Positions 8,334-16,332 of a DNA stretch of 39,455 nt are shown here, one piece after another. Made by a program: the position numbers and the translations under genes. Where the stretch lies: positions 1 through 39,455 of the IMG/VR virus record IMGVR_UViG_3300007541_009708; one strand, given 5' to 3'. The notes beneath the pieces are model-generated. The model searched no databases. It was not told the origin of the DNA and was given only the letters and a program-made list of their open reading frames with translations. Position 1 is the stretch's first letter; each line of letters starts with the position of its first letter. This DNA is from a virus.

Positions 8334-8725
8334 ATGTCATCCCCAGCAGCAAATCCGGAAGCTCTCTTAAAGTAACCGGTACGTTCTATGTCCTCTACAG
8401 CGTAGTTGCTGGGCCTTGAGTCGGGGACTCTATTCTTTAGTATCTGAAATGCCTGGGGGAATTTATCATCGATAATCGTCACGCCGTTTTTAATGAGCAT
8501 TGCGACAAGAGCTTCATTTGGCGAATCGCCAACGCCAATATGTGAAGAGGCATCAGAATGCCAAAAATCAACACACACGCAATCTTCGTCTACTGCTTCT
8601 TCCGGAATTGACTCACAGCGAGGAATGCAGAACCACTCTCCGCCCTCATATACGCCACCATATCTTGATTGGCAAATCACAACTGGATATAAGTCAATAG
8701 GAATTTTGATATTTTCAATTTCCAT
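8330..8725 (-). CDS. Unknown protein, first gene of the decoration operon
   Basis: This 131-residue protein is not recognised. It has several Cys and Trp residues in the first half (VICQSRYGGVYEGG, EWFCIPRC, EDCVCVDFWHSD) followed by IGVGDSPNEALVAMLIKNG, a short amphipathic helix. No signal peptide or membrane segment is present. The first half could be a small cystine- or metal-containing domain, but Cys spacing does not match a known zinc motif. Its stop overlaps the glycosyltransferase start by ATGA, so it is co-translated with a surface-decoration pathway. The start at 8725 lacks a Shine-Dalgarno and has a weak -10-like TAGCAT six bases upstream. Confidence 0.7.
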   Translation of the reverse strand: MEIENIKIPIDLYPVVICQSRYGGVYEGGEWFCIPRCESIPEEAVDEDCVCVDFWHSDASSHIGVGDSPNEALVAMLIKNGVTIIDDKFPQAFQILKNRVPDSRPSNYAVEDIERTGYFKRASGFAAGDDI

Positions 8726-8731
8726 GGCTAA

Positions 8732-8737
8732 ATGCTA
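8732..8737 (-). promoter_or_regulatory. Weak -10-like box upstream of the decoration operon
   Basis: On the minus strand TAGCAT lies six bases before the ATG at 8725. This spacing would give a leaderless transcript, as for other genes in the window. The match to TATAAT is only four of six. A TTGACG further upstream is too close to pair with it normally. Confidence 0.22.
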
Positions 8738-8795
8738 GTTGGAATGAGCGTCAATGGGATGCAAGTGAATCAATCTTTAAAATGGGGGCTGCGGT

Positions 8796-8801
8796 GATAA
8801 T
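8796..8801 (+). promoter_or_regulatory. Candidate -10 box (GATAAT) for the holin and structural operon
   Basis: GATAAT lies 26 bases before the holin ATG, and a clear AAGGAGA ribosome-binding site sits between them (8816-8822). A short leader with a strong ribosome-binding site contrasts with the leaderless-looking starts elsewhere. No -35 box is evident. Confidence 0.3.
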
Positions 8802-8827
8802 CTGGTTATGTTCGAAAGGAGAACACA

Positions 8828-9043
8828 ATGAGCACAAAGTTCATCAAAGACACAGTTGAAAGAGCAGCAAGAACATTTCTCCAGGGTTACCTAGGTTCCT
8901 GGCTCGCAACTGGTGCGGATGCAGATGGGCTGTGGGCCTCCTCCAATCTAAAAGTTGGCTTGGTGGCAGTTGGACTCTCGGTGGCTATGTCGCTGGGTCT
9001 CAAGAAGGTTGGGCCAGACAAGGATTCCGCCTCAGCCGTCTAA
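8828..9043 (+). CDS. Holin, r1t type
   Basis: This 71-residue protein begins MSTKFIKDTVERAARTFLQGYLGSW, the layout of r1t-type phage holins: a charged N-terminus, a Thr/Arg-containing first helix (ERAARTFLQG), a short linker, then a second hydrophobic helix (LKVGLVAVGLSVAMSLGL at about 41-58) and a charged tail. Such proteins form membrane pores that release the endolysin. The ribosome-binding site AAGGAGA lies five bases before the ATG. It heads the plus-strand structural block rather than sitting beside the endolysin, which is more than 7 kb away in the opposite orientation. Confidence 0.8.
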   Translation: MSTKFIKDTVERAARTFLQGYLGSWLATGADADGLWASSNLKVGLVAVGLSVAMSLGLKKVGPDKDSASAV

Positions 9044-9053
9044 GGCATACCTC

Positions 9054-9078
9054 CGGCGCGCGCCGCATAATCTACAAT
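9054..9078. promoter_or_regulatory. 12-base GC palindrome followed by a TACAAT box
   Basis: CGGCGCGCGCCG (9054-9065) is a perfect palindrome in an otherwise AT-richer region, just after the holin stop. Eight bases further, TACAAT (9073-9078) matches the -10 consensus in five of six positions and lies about 30 bases before the next gene's start. It may be a promoter with an operator, or a hairpin without a U-tract. Confidence 0.3.
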
Positions 9079-9109
9079 CTTAGTTAGACGATTGAGAGGA
9101 CGCTCCGAC

Positions 9110-9511
9110 GTGCTTGCTGGAAAATACAACATAGTTTGCCAACAGGGCTCTACATTTGACCTTGAGATGACCCTGCAATACCCAAACCCAGATTTTCCCA
9201 ACAATTGTGCCGACCCCGACAACTGCCCAGAATATTTGAACTGGGACCTAACTGGCTATTCGGCGAGAATGCAAGTTAGAAAGTACGTTGAGTCAGCGAC
9301 GACAATCGTTGAGCTACTAAGCACAAATCTGGATAGTAATCGGATAACGCTGGGTGGCGCAGACGGAACAATCACGCTCTTTATGAGAGCCGAAGACACA
9401 AGGGCAATAACTCAGTCCGGTTATTATGACCTAGAAATAGTTTCACCCTCAAACGAGGTGGACAGAATAGTGGAGGGCACATTCACCCTTTCACCTGAGG
9501 TTACGAGATGA
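9110..9511 (+). CDS. Small virion or tail-associated protein
   Basis: I take the GTG at 9110 as start (133 residues) because GAGAGGA lies nine bases upstream; a TTG at 9092 would place that site inside the gene. The protein reads as an all-beta protein: LAGKYNIVCQQGSTFDLEMTL at the N-terminus, DLTGYSARMQVRK near the middle, and a final SGYYDLEIVSPS, IVEGTFTLSPEVTR. This arrangement recurs in small proteins within tail and baseplate gene clusters of marine myophages (family knowledge, exact role unknown). Its stop overlaps the next gene's start by ATGA. Likely a small baseplate or fibre-attachment component. Confidence 0.72.
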   Translation: MLAGKYNIVCQQGSTFDLEMTLQYPNPDFPNNCADPDNCPEYLNWDLTGYSARMQVRKYVESATTIVELLSTNLDSNRITLGGADGTITLFMRAEDTRAITQSGYYDLEIVSPSNEVDRIVEGTFTLSPEVTR

Positions 9512-9942
9512 GCAATGTTGTCAATGTCGTAACCGACCCTCAGTTACCTAATCAAATCATCATCACCACCGCGAGGGCTCCAGGAATCCAGCAGTTCCTG
9601 CATCAGGTCCAGGTATTTACTGTTCCTGGGACGCTGACCGTTGGGTCTGGCCGAGCAAAGTACTACATACCTGGCGCAATCACCCTGGGAAATGTACGCG
9701 CCTCTGTTGCAACTGCACCGACTGGTTCTGACATAATCATCGATGTGAACAAAAACGGTGAAACCGTATTCACAACGCAGAGCAGCAGGCCGAAAATTTT
9801 TGCCGGTCAGGTTTTGGTGGCTCACTCAACGCCAAACATTACCGAATTTGTTGAAGGTGACTATATAACTGTTGACGTCGATGCAGTCGGTTCATTGAAC
9901 CCCGGAAGCGACCTTACTGTGCAAATAGAGTTCACTCCATAA
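9508..9942 (+). CDS. Small virion structural protein (beta-sandwich)
   Basis: This 144-residue all-beta protein is coupled to the preceding gene by ATGA. The central FTVPGTLTVGSGRAKYYIPG, GNVRASVATAPTGSDIIIDV and GETVFTT segments form a pattern often found in small phage structural proteins, where a jelly-roll-like domain displays GSD loops. There is no signal peptide or catalytic motif. Its place at the head of the fibre cluster suggests a fibre-attachment or decoration role. I cannot name a specific homologue. Confidence 0.7.
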   Translation: MSNVVNVVTDPQLPNQIIITTARAPGIQQFLHQVQVFTVPGTLTVGSGRAKYYIPGAITLGNVRASVATAPTGSDIIIDVNKNGETVFTTQSSRPKIFAGQVLVAHSTPNITEFVEGDYITVDVDAVGSLNPGSDLTVQIEFTP

Positions 9943-10000
9943 GTGTTATTCTTGTAGCAAGCGGCACAAGCCGGTCCCTAGCAGATAAGGTATCAATAAC

Positions 10001-10369
10001 ATGACAATTTCCAATTTTCTAGAAAACGAGCTACTCGATACCTTGGACGGTGCGGGTTCTGCGTACTCGGCTTCTGCGACATATCTCAAGCTTCATCTTG
10101 GCGACCCAGGCGAAGACGGAACAGGCAACCCAGCAGCGGAGACAACTCGTAAAGCTGTGTCTTTCAATGCTGCAAGCGGCGGCTCAAAGCAGTCAACTGC
10201 AACGGTCGAATGGACTCTTGTCGCAGCAACGGAAGTGTATTCACACTGGTCACTGTGGGATGACGAAACTGCTGGCAACTGCCTCTGGTACGGTGCTCTT
10301 TCTGCGAACGCCTCAGTAACCGCTGGCGACACGTTCGAAATCACTTCCCTTACACTGACGCTCGAGTAA
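10001..10369 (+). CDS. Small virion or tail protein
   Basis: This 122-residue protein starts MTISNFLENELLDTLDG, followed by TYLKLHLGDPGEDGTGNPA, SHWSLWDDETAGNCLWYGAL and a final FEITSLTLTLE. The LHLGDPGxxGTxNPA segment and a central Trp-rich turn are typical of a widespread short phage structural protein found near tail-fibre genes. AAGG lies about ten bases before the ATG. It immediately precedes the long repeat fibre, so the two may assemble together. Confidence 0.72.
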   Translation: MTISNFLENELLDTLDGAGSAYSASATYLKLHLGDPGEDGTGNPAAETTRKAVSFNAASGGSKQSTATVEWTLVAATEVYSHWSLWDDETAGNCLWYGALSANASVTAGDTFEITSLTLTLE

Positions 10370-10373
10370 GCCA

Positions 10374-10390
10374 GAGGGGAGTAACCCCTC
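10374..10390 (+). promoter_or_regulatory. Hairpin abutting the start codon of the repeat-fibre gene
   Basis: GAGGGG (10374-10379) and CCCCTC (10385-10390) form a perfect 6-base, GC-rich stem with a 5-base AGTAA loop. The 3' arm ends exactly at the base before ATG 10391, and the 5' arm contains the only Shine-Dalgarno-like sequence. In mRNA the stem would mask the ribosome-binding site unless opened by ribosomes finishing the upstream gene five bases earlier. Coupled or regulated translation is inferred. Confidence 0.5.
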
Positions 10391-12439
10391 ATGGATGAAC
10401 AGGTGATAATTGGTTTTTCGGAACCATTCCGAAATACCTCTGCGTTCTATGTAGGCTTCAAAACAGTACTGGAGACGGCCTCCGGCTCGGGGACTGGTTC
10501 TTCATCCGTAATTCAGTTACGGACCATCCCCAGGACTGCCTCTGCTTCCGGAACATCTGGCCACGCCATTGTCTCGGTTCACGTATCTCCACGGTCGGCG
10601 ACCGCAACAGGTGGAGCAACAGCCGGAGACGAAGCACTCGGACTTCACACATCACCACGTACGGCTAGCGCCTCTGGCTCTGGTTCCGAAATTTCATTTG
10701 GTCTTCATACTGCTCCGAGAACAGCAACTGGTTCAGGAGTTGGTGGTTCAACTGCGCTCGACGAAGTCATCACGTTCCTTAGGTCTGCATCGGCATCCGG
10801 AGGAGCGACAGCTAATGACGAAGCAGTTGGTCTTCACACCGCTCCAAGAACAGCAACTGGTTCAGGACTTGGGGGTTCGACAGCAGTTGGGCTTCTCAGT
10901 AACTTGCGCTCTGCTACGGCGACGGGCGGAGCAACTGCCAACGACGAAGCCATTGGTCTTCACATTGCTCCAAGAACAGCAACTGGAACTGGAATCAGTG
11001 GCTCTTCAAACGTAACCCTATACAGCAACCTCCGTTCAGGAACTGCATCTGGTGGAGCGACAGCAGGGGACCAGGCACTTGGCCTGCATACAGCACCAAG
11101 AAATGCGTCTGCTCAAGGAACTTCGGACCAGTCTTCGACAGAACTCAGAACAACATTTGTTTCTGCGTCTGCCGCCGGAATTGGAACTGCTGCTGGTGTC
11201 GGTCTCCATACATCTCCACGGACAGCACAAGCAAGTGGTCTTGGGGATTCTGCGGCTACGAGACTTATCACGTCTCCAAGAACCGCTGATGCTTCTGGTT
11301 CTGGAAGCTCTTCAACTTCGTCACTACATTCACACATCAGAACCGCTTCCGCTTCAGGGACGTCGTCCTCCAACAACTCGATACTGCACTCGAATCTCAG
11401 AACAGCTCAGGGTTCTGGCTCCGCTACAGCTGGAGACACTGCTCTCACGCTGCACACTCATCTCAGGTCATCTCAGGGTTCGGGCGTCGGAACCGCCACA
11501 ACTACAGAACTCCTTTCGCATCAGAGGTCTGCCACCGGAGATGGAAGCAGTTCGGAGACGACAGACGAACTCAGCACAATGTTCAGAACTGCATCCGGTT
11601 CTGGTTTCTCCTCATCAAGCGCATCATTCCGATATGGCAAACTGCGAACAGCAACTGGCACTGGCGGCGCGACTGCTGGCGACGAAGCACTTGGTCTCCA
11701 CACCGCGCCAAGGACAGCAAGCGGCTCAGGAATCAGTGGCTCAACTGGGCTCGATGAAATCATTACATTCCTACGCACCGGTTCTGCATCTGGAACATCT
11801 TCAGACACTTCAACTGGCGTTCATATTGCCCCAAGAACCGCAAGCGCATCAGGTTCTGGCACTGAAGAAACACAAGAATTCAAAATTTTGTACCGCTCTG
11901 CATCTGCAGCAGGAACATCATCGGAGTCAACCACAGAACTTCGAACGACGTTCAATACAGCATCTGCTTCTGGTGGTGCTACCGCAGGAGACAACGCAGA
12001 CGGCCTACATACAGCGCCTCGCTCAGCAAGCGGAGACGGAGCATCAACAGAAAGCTCGACGCAGGAAAGAACAATTCATAGATTTGCTGACGGCTCAGGT
12101 TTCAGCAGCCAGATAGCACAGGTACTTCTTAGCAATATTCGTTCTGCGAGCGCTCAGGGCGGCGCGACAGCTAATGACCTCGCCGTTGGATTGCATACAG
12201 CTCCAAGAACAGCCGATGCAACTGGAACGTCCTCCGAATCATCCACTGAGCTACGCATAACATTCAGTCAAATCTTTGCAGTTGGCGGTGCTACGGCGAA
12301 CGACGAGGCGCTCGGTCTCCACACCGCTCCAAGAACCGCCACCGGAACGGGAACATCAGGACAAACTGCTATATACGACATCGACCCAGTTGAGGGCATC
12401 ACTGCCGGATACTGGGGCATTCAGGCCCTTGTTAATTGA
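10391..12439 (+). CDS. Repeat-built tail fibre: about 31 tandem 20-22-residue units
   Basis: This 682-residue protein is almost entirely a tandem repeat of the form hHTAPRTASASG followed by 8-10 small or acidic residues and a hydrophobic triplet. After a 23-residue N-terminal part, units run to about residue 664. A non-repetitive C-terminus, ITAGYWGIQALVN, ends the protein. Two unit lengths alternate: 20 residues (for example HTSPRTASASG...) and 22 residues with a GGATAGDEALGL ending. Composition is dominated by Ser, Thr, Ala and Gly, with an almost invariant Arg per unit. A regular 20-residue period suggests a beta-solenoid or an extended trimeric fibre shaft. No known fibre domain is recognised. 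It sits between small structural genes and large modular fibres, so a long fibre shaft or a whisker is likely. Confidence 0.8.
   Translation: MDEQVIIGFSEPFRNTSAFYVGFKTVLETASGSGTGSSSVIQLRTIPRTASASGTSGHAIVSVHVSPRSATATGGATAGDEALGLHTSPRTASASGSGSEISFGLHTAPRTATGSGVGGSTALDEVITFLRSASASGGATANDEAVGLHTAPRTATGSGLGGSTAVGLLSNLRSATATGGATANDEAIGLHIAPRTATGTGISGSSNVTLYSNLRSGTASGGATAGDQALGLHTAPRNASAQGTSDQSSTELRTTFVSASAAGIGTAAGVGLHTSPRTAQASGLGDSAATRLITSPRTADASGSGSSSTSSLHSHIRTASASGTSSSNNSILHSNLRTAQGSGSATAGDTALTLHTHLRSSQGSGVGTATTTELLSHQRSATGDGSSSETTDELSTMFRTASGSGFSSSSASFRYGKLRTATGTGGATAGDEALGLHTAPRTASGSGISGSTGLDEIITFLRTGSASGTSSDTSTGVHIAPRTASASGSGTEETQEFKILYRSASAAGTSSESTTELRTTFNTASASGGATAGDNADGLHTAPRSASGDGASTESSTQERTIHRFADGSGFSSQIAQVLLSNIRSASAQGGATANDLAVGLHTAPRTADATGTSSESSTELRITFSQIFAVGGATANDEALGLHTAPRTATGTGTSGQTAIYDIDPVEGITAGYWGIQALVN
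10460..12382 (+). repeat. Coding tandem repeat of about 60-66 bases, about 31 units
   Basis: Each unit encodes an (A/S)PR(T/S)A(S/T)A(S/T)G core. The first complete unit begins near 10520. Unit length is 60 bases, or 66 when the GGAGCAACAGC-type (GGATA) segment is present. Units differ at synonymous and nonsynonymous sites, so the array is old or is being shuffled by recombination. It is in frame throughout. Confidence 0.85.
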
Positions 12440-12462
12440 CATGAAGTAAACTAGGAGTATCT

Positions 12463-15084
12463 ATGGCGGCATTTACTAGAAGACAATATTCGGGTGCAGC
12501 GCGCAACACGACGACAACAACCCTGCTAACAGCTATTGGGTTAACTGTTGACATTGCCGATAACACCGGTTGGCCCAGCATTGCTGGAGTTCCATTCTTC
12601 GTAGTACTTAGCCCTGGTTCAATTTACGAAGAAAAGTGTTTAGCAACAATATCTGGCACAACACTTACGCTGACTAGAGCCCAAGACGACACCACGGCAT
12701 CAGAGCATCCGATTGGGTCGGTTGTTTATCCGGTTTTCACGGCGACAGATGCCGACGAAGCAAATGAGCTTGCTTCCAAGCTGACAACAGCCGGAGACTT
12801 GCTAACAACAGACGGAACAAATATAAATCGAATTGGAGTCGGCGCAGATGGGACTGTGCTTATCGCTGATTCTTCCGCCGAAAATGGTCTTACGTGGGGC
12901 AGCGCAAACGAAATAGATGCCGCGTACGTTGTTGTAAACGCAAACAATGCCGCCACTGGAAACTTTACTGCTGGGCTCGAGGTAGAGCGCGGCGCATCTC
13001 CAAATGTCCGTCTCAGATGGAATGAGCAAACCGATAAATGGCAGTTCACCAACGATGGAACGACTTACACGGATATTGGTTCAATCACTGTATCTGACAC
13101 AGCTCCAGCTGGGGCAAACCTTGGAGACTTGTGGTATAGCTCAATAGAGCTCGAAGTATTTATTTATTACTCTTCAAACTGGTTACAGGTCACAGATTCA
13201 AGTGCTGGGGTTCAGGAGTTGTATGAACTCATTGATGTGCTTATTGACGACCCCGTTTCCGACGAGACAATTGTCTATAACGGAACAGAGTGGGAAAATG
13301 CTATTCCTCCGCGTGCGCTCAGACTAAATACGCCAAGAACAATTTCATTAATAGGGTTTGTGTCCGGTTCGGTTTCTTTTGATGGTTCGCAAAATGCGGA
13401 AATAACAACAAGTATTCCGCCGAGTTCAATAGGACTTGGCGTAGACACGTACGGAAATTATGTATCAGACGTGATTGGGGGAACAGGAGTAACTGTTACT
13501 CACACTGCTGGCGAATCATCTTCCGCATCTATAGCAATAGGACAAGATGTATCAACCTCTGCTTCTGTTACATTCCAAAACCTACAAGTAACTGAACAAA
13601 TTTTTGTATCAGAGGGAATAGATGATGCTGGCATTGCATTTGGTGAAGTTGGCCTACTCAGATACTACGAGGGGATGGGCGGAGAAAGAAGAATCCATCT
13701 TCAGGGGCTTACGGCTGGAGTTAATGACGAGATTGTTCTAGATGCCCCAAACGTAAACGTAAGTAACGATTTTTCAGTAGTCGGAGATTCGAATTTTACT
13801 GGCGACGTAACGGTTAAGGGCGATTTGACCGTTGATGGATTAACAACAACCATAAATACACAAACACTCGAGGTTGCCGACAACATAGTTGTTCTTAACT
13901 CAAACGTTTCTGCGTCTCCAACGATTGACGCAGGAATAGAGATAAATAGAGGAACTGAGAATAACGTATCCCTCAGGTGGAACGAAACCACAGATTCGTG
14001 GGAAATAACAGAAGATGGGTCTACCTATAAGAATATTGCTGTTGGGCAAGATGTTGAAACATCTTCATCCGTAACCTTTGTTCACGTCTCATCTGAGCTT
14101 TCCGGAAACGTTACAGGGAATGTAACTGGTGACCTTTTTGGAAACGCTGATACAGCAACTTCGCTCGAGACCGCAAGGATAATTGAACTCAGCGGTGACG
14201 TTTCCGGCTCAGCGTCGTTTGACGGAACGTCTAATATTGATATTTTTACAACCGTAAATACGTCTAGCGTCGCAATAACTGAACTATTTGGCGTTGATAT
14301 TATTTCACCAGAAGAGTTCCAAACGTTGGAGTATGACGGACAGAACTGGGTCAATAGGTACGCTTCGGTCGTAACATATGTGCGAAATGTTGAGGCGACG
14401 CCAATCACCACTGGAACTTGCGTGTATCTGTTTGGCGCCACTGGTGACCACGCGACAGTAAAACGCGCAGACAATGGCTCCGATGCAACGTCGTCCAAAA
14501 CAGTTGGCATGGCTGGGGCAGACATACTCGCCAACGAAAACGGGCCAGTAATAACGCGCGGTTATGTAGACGGCATTAACCTGAGCGTCGGATACACCGC
14601 AGGAGATGTTCTTTGGCTTGGAGAAGACGGTGCGTTTACGAATATAAAGCCGACAACGCCAGACCACTTAGTTTTTATCGGCGTCGTAGTACGAGCAACA
14701 AATAACGGAATTATTTATGTAGCTGCTCAAAACGGATACGAAATTGACGAATTACATGATGTCGCAATTGTGGATAAGACATCAGGAGATTTCCTTAAGT
14801 ACAACGGAACTCTCTGGGTTAACGACCAAATCAATCTTGGCACAGACACTGTAGGAAACTACATGCTGGACATAACTTCAGGGGTTGGCGTAACAATTAT
14901 CCATACACAAGGTGAGGGCTCTTCTGCATCCATAGAAATAGGGCAGGATGTAAGTCCAACGGCGTCGGTTACGTTTACTGAAGTTCATGTTTTAAGCGAC
15001 ATGGAAGTGGACGGAACGCTAACCGCCGGTGGAAACACCTGGCAGAGCGACCAAGTAATATTGGCTCAACAGATATTCGGATAG
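12463..15084 (+). CDS. Large modular tail fibre protein
   Basis: This 873-residue, all-beta, Thr/Val/Gly-rich protein starts MAAFTRRQYSGAARNT after an AGGAG ribosome-binding site. Recognisable modules include an RLRWNEQTDKWQFTNDG block at about 182-205, a GDLWYSSIELEVFIYYSSNW block at about 219-238, a GDLTVDGLTTTINTQTLEVADN block at about 452-475, and a second SLRWNETTDSWEITEDG block at about 501-520. Segments of the type ELSGDVSGSASFDGT recur. These modules are common in fibre and baseplate proteins of marine myophages. No C-terminal chaperone, lyase or lectin domain is obvious. It probably forms a trimeric fibre segment with the downstream fibre proteins. Confidence 0.82.
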   Translation: MAAFTRRQYSGAARNTTTTTLLTAIGLTVDIADNTGWPSIAGVPFFVVLSPGSIYEEKCLATISGTTLTLTRAQDDTTASEHPIGSVVYPVFTATDADEANELASKLTTAGDLLTTDGTNINRIGVGADGTVLIADSSAENGLTWGSANEIDAAYVVVNANNAATGNFTAGLEVERGASPNVRLRWNEQTDKWQFTNDGTTYTDIGSITVSDTAPAGANLGDLWYSSIELEVFIYYSSNWLQVTDSSAGVQELYELIDVLIDDPVSDETIVYNGTEWENAIPPRALRLNTPRTISLIGFVSGSVSFDGSQNAEITTSIPPSSIGLGVDTYGNYVSDVIGGTGVTVTHTAGESSSASIAIGQDVSTSASVTFQNLQVTEQIFVSEGIDDAGIAFGEVGLLRYYEGMGGERRIHLQGLTAGVNDEIVLDAPNVNVSNDFSVVGDSNFTGDVTVKGDLTVDGLTTTINTQTLEVADNIVVLNSNVSASPTIDAGIEINRGTENNVSLRWNETTDSWEITEDGSTYKNIAVGQDVETSSSVTFVHVSSELSGNVTGNVTGDLFGNADTATSLETARIIELSGDVSGSASFDGTSNIDIFTTVNTSSVAITELFGVDIISPEEFQTLEYDGQNWVNRYASVVTYVRNVEATPITTGTCVYLFGATGDHATVKRADNGSDATSSKTVGMAGADILANENGPVITRGYVDGINLSVGYTAGDVLWLGEDGAFTNIKPTTPDHLVFIGVVVRATNNGIIYVAAQNGYEIDELHDVAIVDKTSGDFLKYNGTLWVNDQINLGTDTVGNYMLDITSGVGVTIIHTQGEGSSASIEIGQDVSPTASVTFTEVHVLSDMEVDGTLTAGGNTWQSDQVILAQQIFG

Positions 15085-15091
15085 GAGTAAT

Positions 15092-15436
15092 ATGGCAACG
15101 TTTTCCAAACAAGTGTTTTCTGGTTCGACGAATGGACGCATGATTAAGGTTGGTGCAACAGCAACACCCGGAACACTCATCCATACATCTCATGTGACTG
15201 GCCTAGACGAGATTTGGCTGTACGCAGTCAACTCGGATTCAACGGACAGAAAATTGACAATTGAATTTGGTGGAACTTCGGCTCCAGACGACCTAATTGA
15301 ATTTACCGTTAAGGCAGAAAATGGGCTTTATCTCATTGTTCCGGGAATGATATTGACGGGCAGCACAGAGGTGCGCGCGTTTGCTGCAACGACGAACGTA
15401 ATCAGTATCGGCGGATACGTAAATAGAATTCTCTAG
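15092..15436 (+). CDS. Small beta-sandwich virion protein
   Basis: This 114-residue protein starts MATFSKQVFSGSTNG, eight bases after the preceding stop, with TAGGAG just upstream. It contains LDEIWLYAVNSDSTDRKLTIEFGG, PDDLIEFTV, GLYLIVPGMIL and a final ISIGGYVNRIL. This is a small beta-sandwich recurrent in fibre clusters of aquatic phages, often beside larger fibre genes. It resembles the 103-residue protein at 20007 in layout (edge strand, central LNLDG or IEFGG turn, closing hydrophobic strand), though without close identity. Probably a fibre or decoration component. Confidence 0.72.
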   Translation: MATFSKQVFSGSTNGRMIKVGATATPGTLIHTSHVTGLDEIWLYAVNSDSTDRKLTIEFGGTSAPDDLIEFTVKAENGLYLIVPGMILTGSTEVRAFAATTNVISIGGYVNRIL

Positions 15437-15438
15437 TT

Positions 15439-16332
15439 ATGTCTAGAACCCACAGGACATTGAGCGGCAGCACATCGGTTTCTTCAACGATGAGTCCGCG
15501 ATTTGCGCGCACTGGAACTGGACAAATACATACGAGATGGGTTGGTGGCAAAAGTCTAACTATTGAATTTTTGGTTATTGGTGGCGGCGGCTCAAGGGCT
15601 GGCGGCGGAGGCGGATTTGTTCAGGGGAGCATGACTGTTGCGAATTCTGCTCTCATAACAGTTGGAGCTGGCGGCACAAGTGGTGGAGTTGGAAATAATT
15701 CATCTCTCGATTTTGTGGTCGGATACGGCGGTGGTGGTGGGGTCAGCACCAGTGGTGGGTCAGGAGCCGGTTCAAGTGGAATCGCCACACAAATAAGTTT
15801 TCCTGGTGCTACTGGATATGGCTTTAATGGTGGAGCATTCTCGAGTGGCGAAAACTACAACGTTGGCCACAGCGGATACGGAGGGGGAGGTGGTGCTGGC
15901 GGGGTTGGCCCAAATGGCGTCACGCATCAAGGCGCAAATGGCGGGAGTGGAAGAAATTCCACAATCACCGGCTCGACCGTCACATACGCCGGAGGCGGAG
16001 CTGGTAACTCCCACTGCAACGGTTGCGGAACGGGAACATGTATAGGCGGGTCGGGCGGGGGAGGGAATGGCTCAAGGTATAGCTTCGGAAACCAGCAGTG
16101 CTCTAGCGACGGGGGCATAAATCTTGGCGGTGGCTCGGGCGCCCGATGCGGCGGCGGCTATTCGTGCGGAACCGAAAACGGTGGTTCTGGAATCGTAATT
16201 GTTGCATACCCGTCTTCCAATGGTCCGCTATCGAGCATCGCTCCAGGTCTTCTTTATACCCTTAGTACTACCAGCCGAAGTGGATACCACGTGTACAGAT
16301 TTACTTCCGGAACAGGGGAGATTACCCTCTAA
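15439..16332 (+). CDS. Glycine-rich adhesin-like tail-tip protein
   Basis: This 297-residue protein is dominated by glycine, with many GGGG and SGG runs from about residue 48 to 255 (for example VIGGGGSRAGGGGGF and YGGGGGAGGVGPNG). Strands of alternating hydrophobic residues (LTIEFLVIGGG, GSGIVIVAYP) flank the Gly runs. Such composition is known from phage receptor-binding tips where polyglycine-II helices form a sandwich. Pairs of cysteines occur at about 194-205 (HCNGCGTGTC) and in the final Gly run. A final all-beta piece, GYHVYRFTSGTGEITL, ends the protein. It lies after the fibre protein and may be its host-binding tip. Confidence 0.74.
   Translation: MSRTHRTLSGSTSVSSTMSPRFARTGTGQIHTRWVGGKSLTIEFLVIGGGGSRAGGGGGFVQGSMTVANSALITVGAGGTSGGVGNNSSLDFVVGYGGGGGVSTSGGSGAGSSGIATQISFPGATGYGFNGGAFSSGENYNVGHSGYGGGGGAGGVGPNGVTHQGANGGSGRNSTITGSTVTYAGGGAGNSHCNGCGTGTCIGGSGGGGNGSRYSFGNQQCSSDGGINLGGGSGARCGGGYSCGTENGGSGIVIVAYPSSNGPLSSIAPGLLYTLSTTSRSGYHVYRFTSGTGEITL

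Noticed and set aside
11052-12116. 354-codon Gln/Leu-rich open frame on the plus strand inside the repeat fibre
   Set aside because: It is the other frame of a tandem repeat lacking stops. It has low-complexity composition and no ribosome-binding site.
10460-12382. Regular 60-66-base repeat array that superficially resembles a CRISPR array
   Set aside because: The repeats are in-frame coding units with no unique spacers or leader. They are explained by the repeat fibre.
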